Program-made: the position numbers and the translations under genes
Assembly: GCA_041687755.1 (NCBI GenBank)
Contig: JBDNJM010000060.1
Location: 1-35,558, forward strand
Direction of reading: 5' to 3'
Length of the DNA stretch: 35,558 bases
DNA from: JBDNJM01 sp041687755
GTDB lineage: Bacteria > Planctomycetota > UBA1135 > GCA-002686595
Notes under the pieces: model-generated
What the model was told of the DNA's origin: nothing
Databases searched by the model: none
The model's input: the letters and a program-made list of their open reading frames with translations, nothing else
In this document: in pieces, positions 32,573 to 35,558 of the stretch
Layout of the letters: every line of letters begins with the position of its first letter
Numbering within the stretch: position 1 is the first letter of the stretch

Positions 32573-33730
32573 TCAACGCAGGGCGTCCAGCTGCGCAAGC
32601 GTGAAGCGCGCCGATCGGATGTACGGCGACTCGCCCTCGTCCCAGTGCCCGTACGTCGTCGTCACAATCGTCCCGTCGGGCAGGATCTCGACGCCCGGAT
32701 ACGCACAGTCCCAGGCGTGCTTGTTGTCCTTGATGCGCACCCGGTACTCGCCCGGGCGCCCCTCGATTAGGTCCTCGAAGGTCCCGACCCAACCGACCCA
32801 GTCCCCCTCGGTCGGGCTCTCCCAGCCGGCGGGGCTGCGGTCGCGGAACGAGAGGAACAGACGTCCGTCGGGCGTGCGCACGCCCGTGTGGCGGTCGCCG
32901 GTCAACGCGGCCGGCAGTTCCCGCGGCTCGCTGAACGTCTCGCCGCCGTCGCGGCTGACCATCAGGTGGCTGTTCTTCACGCGCCGGTTCTCGCGCAGCA
33001 GCACCGCGAGCGTCTCGCCGTCGGCGCTCCACATGGCGCCCGGCTCGCACAGGTGCACGTCGCTTCCGCTCCACAGCACGTCGGGTTCGGACCAGGTCAA
33101 CCCGCCGTCCACCGATCGGGTGCGCAACAGCTTGAAGGTTTCGGGGTCGGTCGCCTCGGACTCCGGCCCGAGGAAGCGCCCGTCGTCGTGGAACAGCGCG
33201 ATGTAGTGCCCCGGTTCCGATTGCGCGATCACGCAGCCCATAACGACGATCCCGCCCCAGTCTCCGACCGGCTCCAGCGGCCCCCAGGTCGCCCCATCAT
33301 CCTCGCTGACCGCAAGCCGCGCCGGATAGAGCCCCGACCACACGATCAGCCTGCGCTTGCCCTCGGCGTCCACGACCCGGTGAATCGTGGGGACCTCGCG
33401 CGATGTCCCCCAGCTCGGCGGAACCTCGAGCCGCTCCGACCACGTCACGCCGCCATCGCCAGATCGCTTGTAGACGATTTGGCCCTTGCCGTGCCCCTTG
33501 GGATAGACGCACAGCAGTGTCTGTCCGTCCTCCAGCAGCACCGTCGTCGGATGTCCCAGGTAGATGCCCGGCTCGCGGTCCACCGCGGTGTGCCAAGCGT
33601 CTCGACCGTCAATATCGACGACCGGAACACCGAGCGGCCCCAGGCCTTCTGAGTCCACTCCCTGAATAAGCAAGCTGCTCGCTGCGACGGCCAAGAGTGC
33701 CGGGGCACCAACGATGAAGACTGCATTCAT
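32573..33730 (-). CDS. sialidase-like BNR/Asp-box exported protein (385 aa)
   Basis: ATG complementary to 33728-33730; MNAVFIVGAPALLAVAASSL is a signal peptide. Four Asp-box-type repeats S-x-D-x-G-x-T-(W/F) are seen: SGDGGVTWSE, SEDDGATWGP, SVDGGLTWSE, SRDGGETFSE, as in six-bladed sialidases. Further conserved parts: YLGHPTTVLLEDGQTLLCVY, WGTSREVPTIHRVVD, LLRTRSVDGG, and RHTGVRTPDGRLFLSFRDRS. The catalytic Tyr/Glu pair and the arginine triad cannot be confirmed by eye, so exo-alpha-sialidase activity is only a family call. It would act on sugars outside the cytoplasm. Relation to the secreted neighbours is by export, not by operon: it is convergent with the ELWxTDGT pseudogene. Confidence 0.85.
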   Translation of the reverse strand: MNAVFIVGAPALLAVAASSLLIQGVDSEGLGPLGVPVVDIDGRDAWHTAVDREPGIYLGHPTTVLLEDGQTLLCVYPKGHGKGQIVYKRSGDGGVTWSERLEVPPSWGTSREVPTIHRVVDAEGKRRLIVWSGLYPARLAVSEDDGATWGPLEPVGDWGGIVVMGCVIAQSEPGHYIALFHDDGRFLGPESEATDPETFKLLRTRSVDGGLTWSEPDVLWSGSDVHLCEPGAMWSADGETLAVLLRENRRVKNSHLMVSRDGGETFSEPRELPAALTGDRHTGVRTPDGRLFLSFRDRSPAGWESPTEGDWVGWVGTFEDLIEGRPGEYRVRIKDNKHAWDCAYPGVEILPDGTIVTTTYGHWDEGESPYIRSARFTLAQLDALR

Positions 33731-33805
33731 GAGGACCGGAGCCTAGCGCATCGCCCGCATCGCGAACCGGGGCCGCCGAAGTGGGCCGCCCCGGGTCCAA
33801 GACGG

Positions 33806-35158
33806 TCAGTTCCGCAGTGTCGTCGCGGAACCGAACCCCAGGGTCGCGACACCTGTAACGAGGTCGAGCTGGTACCCGTGGAACACCGCGGCCAGGCCTT
33901 CGAGCCCGGGAGTAGGCGGAGTGCTGACCTGGAACAGCGTCGAGCCCGAGGGATCAGCCGTCTGCATGGGCAGCGCGAACGCTGTGGCGGGATCGATGAT
34001 CGACAGGCCTTCAAATCCGGGAACCTGCACCGGCACCGTCGCGCCGAGGGCGACGAACGGCAGCAGCAGGACGCCCTGCTCGGAGCGGGCCTCCACCTCC
34101 ACGGCCAACCCCGACTGGCCCGGAACGCTGGCTGCATGGAAGCTCAGGAAGCGCTCGAACTGGGGAATCTGGAGCGCGTTCGGGCCCAGCTTGACCGCCG
34201 CCGCCTGGACCGAGGGCACGGAGCCGAGCCCGCCCGCCAGGTCGTTGGACGGATCGACGAGCAGCTTGGCGTTGCCCACAGCGTCGATGGCCGCGCCCCC
34301 TGCCGCTGTGACCACGGCCGTTCCGGCGGGAGCGGCGCCCCCTCGCAACACCGAGTCTCCGGTGACGATCAACGTGCCCTGGCGCATCTCCACCGCTGCG
34401 CCGCCGCGGCCGGTGATCGTTGCGCCGCTAGACAACCCTCCGCGTCCGCCCACAACCGAGCTGTCGCTAAGCACGATCGCCGAGCGCAGCCCCTCGATCC
34501 CGAGCCCGCCCCAGCTGTCTTTGTATTTGAGCACCAGCCCGCTGAGCGGAACGTCGCCCCCGCGCAGCTCGCAGCCCTCGAAAATCACCATCGAGTCCGT
34601 GACCTGGACCGCGGGCGGCGCGCCAATGAAGATCGGCACCTCGTCCTCAGGGACATTGAACACCTCCAGGATCGAGTCGGTCACGACCACTAGGCTCGAG
34701 TTGGTCACCGTCAGCGCCAGGTTGCTGAGTCCCCCATTCTCCGAGTCGCCCAGCCTGACGTTGTCGATCGTCACGACGCCCGCACAGTCCTGGACCCCCA
34801 GGTTTCCGAATCCGGACTCCGAGTTCGCCGAGAACCCGCTCAGGTGCACGGCCTCTCCGGCCTCAAGGCCGAACACGCGGGTCGCGGCAACGAACGGGTT
34901 GAACGTCTCGATCAGAACCGTGTCGCGATCTTCCCCGATGATCTGCAGCGCCTTGTCGATATTGAACCCGGTGTAGGTCCCCGCAAGAACGCGGATTTGG
35001 TCCCCGTCCTGGGCCGCAATGACGGCCGTGGAGATCTGATCGTAGTCGGCGCCGGAACCCAACGGCCCGACGACGAGCACGTCGGCGGCAGCCAGTCCGG
35101 AGATGGCGAGCAGGGGCACGGACAGCTGCAGGAAGAAACGGATGGCGCGATGCTGCAT
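33806..35158 (-). CDS. secreted parallel beta-helix protein (450 aa)
   Basis: ATG complementary to 35156-35158; MQHRAIRFFLQLSVPLLAIS is a signal peptide. The body reads as a pectin-lyase-like right-handed helix: LVVGPLGSGADYDQISTAVI, AAQDGDQIRVLAGTYTGFNI, DKALQIIGEDRDTVLI, then repeated short strands with G/N turns (ITGRGGAAVEMRQGTLIVTG; SAIVLSDSSVVGGRGGLSSG). The start pattern, G-DYDQI..A...A.DGD.I.V..GTY.GF.I, is characteristic of secreted planctomycete proteins that begin with the beta-helix cap. The last ~120 residues differ (SVPGQSGLAVEVEARSEQGV; VFHGYQLDLVTGVATLGFGS) and may be a variant of the C-terminal module shared by other exported proteins here. Longer frame to 35413 is rejected. 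No enzyme motif is visible; function unknown. Confidence 0.85.
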   Translation of the reverse strand: MQHRAIRFFLQLSVPLLAISGLAAADVLVVGPLGSGADYDQISTAVIAAQDGDQIRVLAGTYTGFNIDKALQIIGEDRDTVLIETFNPFVAATRVFGLEAGEAVHLSGFSANSESGFGNLGVQDCAGVVTIDNVRLGDSENGGLSNLALTVTNSSLVVVTDSILEVFNVPEDEVPIFIGAPPAVQVTDSMVIFEGCELRGGDVPLSGLVLKYKDSWGGLGIEGLRSAIVLSDSSVVGGRGGLSSGATITGRGGAAVEMRQGTLIVTGDSVLRGGAAPAGTAVVTAAGGAAIDAVGNAKLLVDPSNDLAGGLGSVPSVQAAAVKLGPNALQIPQFERFLSFHAASVPGQSGLAVEVEARSEQGVLLLPFVALGATVPVQVPGFEGLSIIDPATAFALPMQTADPSGSTLFQVSTPPTPGLEGLAAVFHGYQLDLVTGVATLGFGSATTLRN

Positions 35159-35558
35159 GGCGATGTCTGGGAGAAGGTTTGAGCTCTCCGCCTCCGAACC
35201 CAACCGTCTTGTGCAAGCTGCACGAGCAAAGGCTCTCTGGGCGTGCCGGAGGGGCGAAGTCGAGACGGAACGAGCGAGCGCGGCCAGGGCGGCTACGGTC
35301 GTCCTCCGAGTGTACGCCTCCCCCGCTGTCCTCGCGCCCTCGGGAGGGACTCGCTCACCCGCGCCCGTGCACGCGCCACACTGGGCCTCCCGGGAGCCGC
35401 TCGCGGGACCCATAAATTCTCAAAAGTTGCGGCTAGCGGCAATCTGGCGATCGACCGCCAGGCTTCGCCGGCTACGTGTGGAGCACCTGGCTGAGCGCTC
35501 GGGGGTCGCGCCCGTGATGGCTGGGGGAACGATACGGTGCCAGGCACGTTTTCACCGG
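35159..35558. other. 400-base end region with REP-like motif, no supported gene
   Basis: Frames crossing this stretch have no plausible coding sense. At 35521-35558 the sequence CTGGGGGAACGATACGGTGC continues CAGGCACG, containing the small palindrome GTGCC-A-GGCAC (35537-35547). Its first nine bases, CTGGGGGAA, are those that open the palindromes after yciH. The repeat is cut by the window edge. Confidence 0.45.

Overview
The window looks like chromosomal DNA of a high-GC Planctomycetota bacterium, most plausibly of the marine lineage around Saltatorellus/Engelhardtia/Rohdeia. The lineage is an inference. It rests on large secreted proteins built of ELWxTDGT repeats, several unrelated secreted proteins that share a similar short C-terminal domain ending in (S/T)NGLEL(V)FGP-like residues, many signal peptides and lipoboxes, and mostly leaderless-looking or weak ribosome binding sites. 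No rRNA, tRNA or CRISPR array was found.

Layout. 1-1438: the 3' end of an IS66-family transposase, then a 5'-truncated, visibly AT-richer surface-protein-like reading frame ending in an intrinsic terminator. 1470-6033 (minus): two tandem ELWxTDGT paralogues, the distal one truncated where it meets the foreign segment. 6405-9459 (plus): the most unusual locus. Two adjacent genes resemble the two subunits of an alpha-helical pore-forming toxin (XaxAB/HBL/ClyA type). Both are broken by stops and frameshifts. They are followed by an intact, translationally coupled lipoprotein gene. 9739-15631: mostly housekeeping or conserved genes (Uup-type ABC-F ATPase, a lipoprotein, an amidohydrolase with an altered metal site, two hypotheticals). 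15618-20199: secreted laminin-B-like protein, small membrane protein, YciH/SUI1 translation factor with a duplicated 3' tail and very long palindromes, secreted arylsulfotransferase-like protein, parvulin-like lipoprotein. 20311-24643: minisatellite, DUF2203 protein, CNNM/CBS membrane protein, M3 oligopeptidase, small lipoprotein. 24677-26882: terminator, a 176-bp element with inverted ends, then divergent LysR regulator and YeiH-type transporter with dyad operators between them. 27053-35158: secreted protein, class I fructose-bisphosphate aldolase, a third ELWxTDGT gene that is broken (TAG plus frameshift), a sialidase-like BNR protein and a parallel beta-helix secreted protein. The last 400 bases hold an REP-like motif.

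Themes: (1) many exported proteins that share a C-terminal module, suggesting a common sorting or anchoring route; (2) selective decay of exported or effector genes (five broken loci) next to intact housekeeping genes; (3) strong perfect hairpins placed just after stop codons, mostly without a U-tract, as the local terminator style. All family assignments come from reading motifs by eye; no database search was run.
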